Below, piece by piece: positions 63,635 through 64,000 of a DNA stretch of 64,000 nucleotides. This stretch comes from Blastocatellia bacterium (GTDB taxonomy: Bacteria > Acidobacteriota > Blastocatellia > Chloracidobacteriales > Chloracidobacteriaceae), in the NCBI GenBank assembly GCA_019695185.1, contig JAIBAN010000026.1, positions 1-64,000 on the forward strand. The letters run 5' to 3'. Under the pieces are notes generated by a model. It was not told the DNA's origin. It did no database searches and was given only the letters and a program-made list of their open reading frames with translations. A program made the position numbers and the translations under genes. Within the stretch, counting starts at the first letter, position 1; each line of letters starts with the position of its first letter.

Positions 63635-63805
63635 AGGGTTCAGGGTTCAGGGTTCAGGGTCTGGGGTTCAGGGTTCAGGGTCCAGGGTTCAGGGTCCAGG
63701 GTTCAGGGTTCAGGGTTCAGGGTTTTTCGAATTCTAGAAAAGTGAGTCTTCGGATTCAGGTTTAATTCTCAATTCTCAATTCAAAAACCCTAGACCCCAG
63801 ACCCG
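63635..63805. repeat. Composite heptamer arrays, units TGAACCC, TGAGAAT and CCAGACC
   Basis: Left 63635-63728 (about twelve GGGTTCA/GGGTCCA units), a core (63721-63746) similar to other arrays, then two AATTCTC units (63764-63781) and CCCTAGACCCCAGACCC (63788-63804). Several families within one element. Confidence 0.88.
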
Positions 63806-63809
63806 ACAA

Positions 63810-64000
<191 letters not shown>

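Overview
This is a chromosomal window of moderate GC (roughly 50-55%, estimated by eye) with about 57 protein-coding genes. I see no rRNA, tRNA, prophage, insertion sequence or CRISPR array. The gene content points to a Gram-negative aerobic or facultative heterotroph: beta-oxidation genes, ETF, LPS or surface-glycan heptose genes, a LolA-like protein, HspR-type heat-shock control, two-component propellers and eukaryote-like Ser/Thr kinases. My best guess is Acidobacteriota (Blastocatellia-like). This is inference from gene content and the heptamer-rich intergenic regions, not from a marker gene.

Layout. 1-6.9 kb: a possible partial phosphatidylserine decarboxylase, a YdcH-like protein, acyl-CoA dehydrogenase, an M50-type membrane peptidase, a LolA-like secreted protein, a methyltransferase and an aldehyde dehydrogenase. 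7-13.6 kb: two large signalling proteins, a 14-blade propeller fused to a Ser/Thr kinase and a 7TM hybrid histidine kinase. 13.6-14.9 kb: an overlapping pair, Thg1-like 3'-5' polymerase and a PNK-like kinase, which looks like an RNA-repair unit. 15.4-17.3 kb: etfB-etfA. 17.4-24.9 kb: small unknowns, a tandem zinc-ribbon/TM pair, then a LysR regulator, DUF3386, pirin, FMN reductase and catalase group with an oxidative-stress flavour. 25.0-27.4 kb: a semialdehyde dehydrogenase and a kynurenine-formamidase-like cyclase. 27.5-34.1 kb: GT2, ppdK, recO and a GT39-like membrane enzyme. 34.1-44.6 kb: a minus-strand glycan locus with transaldolase, gmhB, gmhA, hddC and hddA (GDP-D-glycero-D-manno-heptose synthesis), then an oxidoreductase, SDR, methyltransferase, epimerase, methyltransferase-GT2 fusion and GT9. 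44.6-57.8 kb: unknown membrane proteins, a DNA-alkylation-repair protein, a 1202-residue NHL-repeat protein, an ABC exporter, a WG-repeat protein, murI, rph and a biotin carrier. 58-62 kb: dnaK-dnaJ-hspR. 62.4-64 kb: SRPBCC, an unknown, and the 3' end of a thiolase.

The most striking feature is not a gene. At least 19 intergenic regions carry tandem arrays of 7-bp units, usually as two arms in inverted orientation around a non-repetitive core. The unit differs from site to site (TGAACCC, TGAGGAC, TGAGAAT, TGAGTTT, TGAGCTT, TGAAAGC, TGATAGC and others), but nearly every family can be written as TGA plus four variable bases. The arrays supply the stop codons and C-terminal residues of at least six genes, abut start codons that lack a Shine-Dalgarno sequence, and in one place may supply a -35 box. 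Three further hairpin elements of a different type (15.0, 36.7 and 41.5 kb) sit in other gaps.
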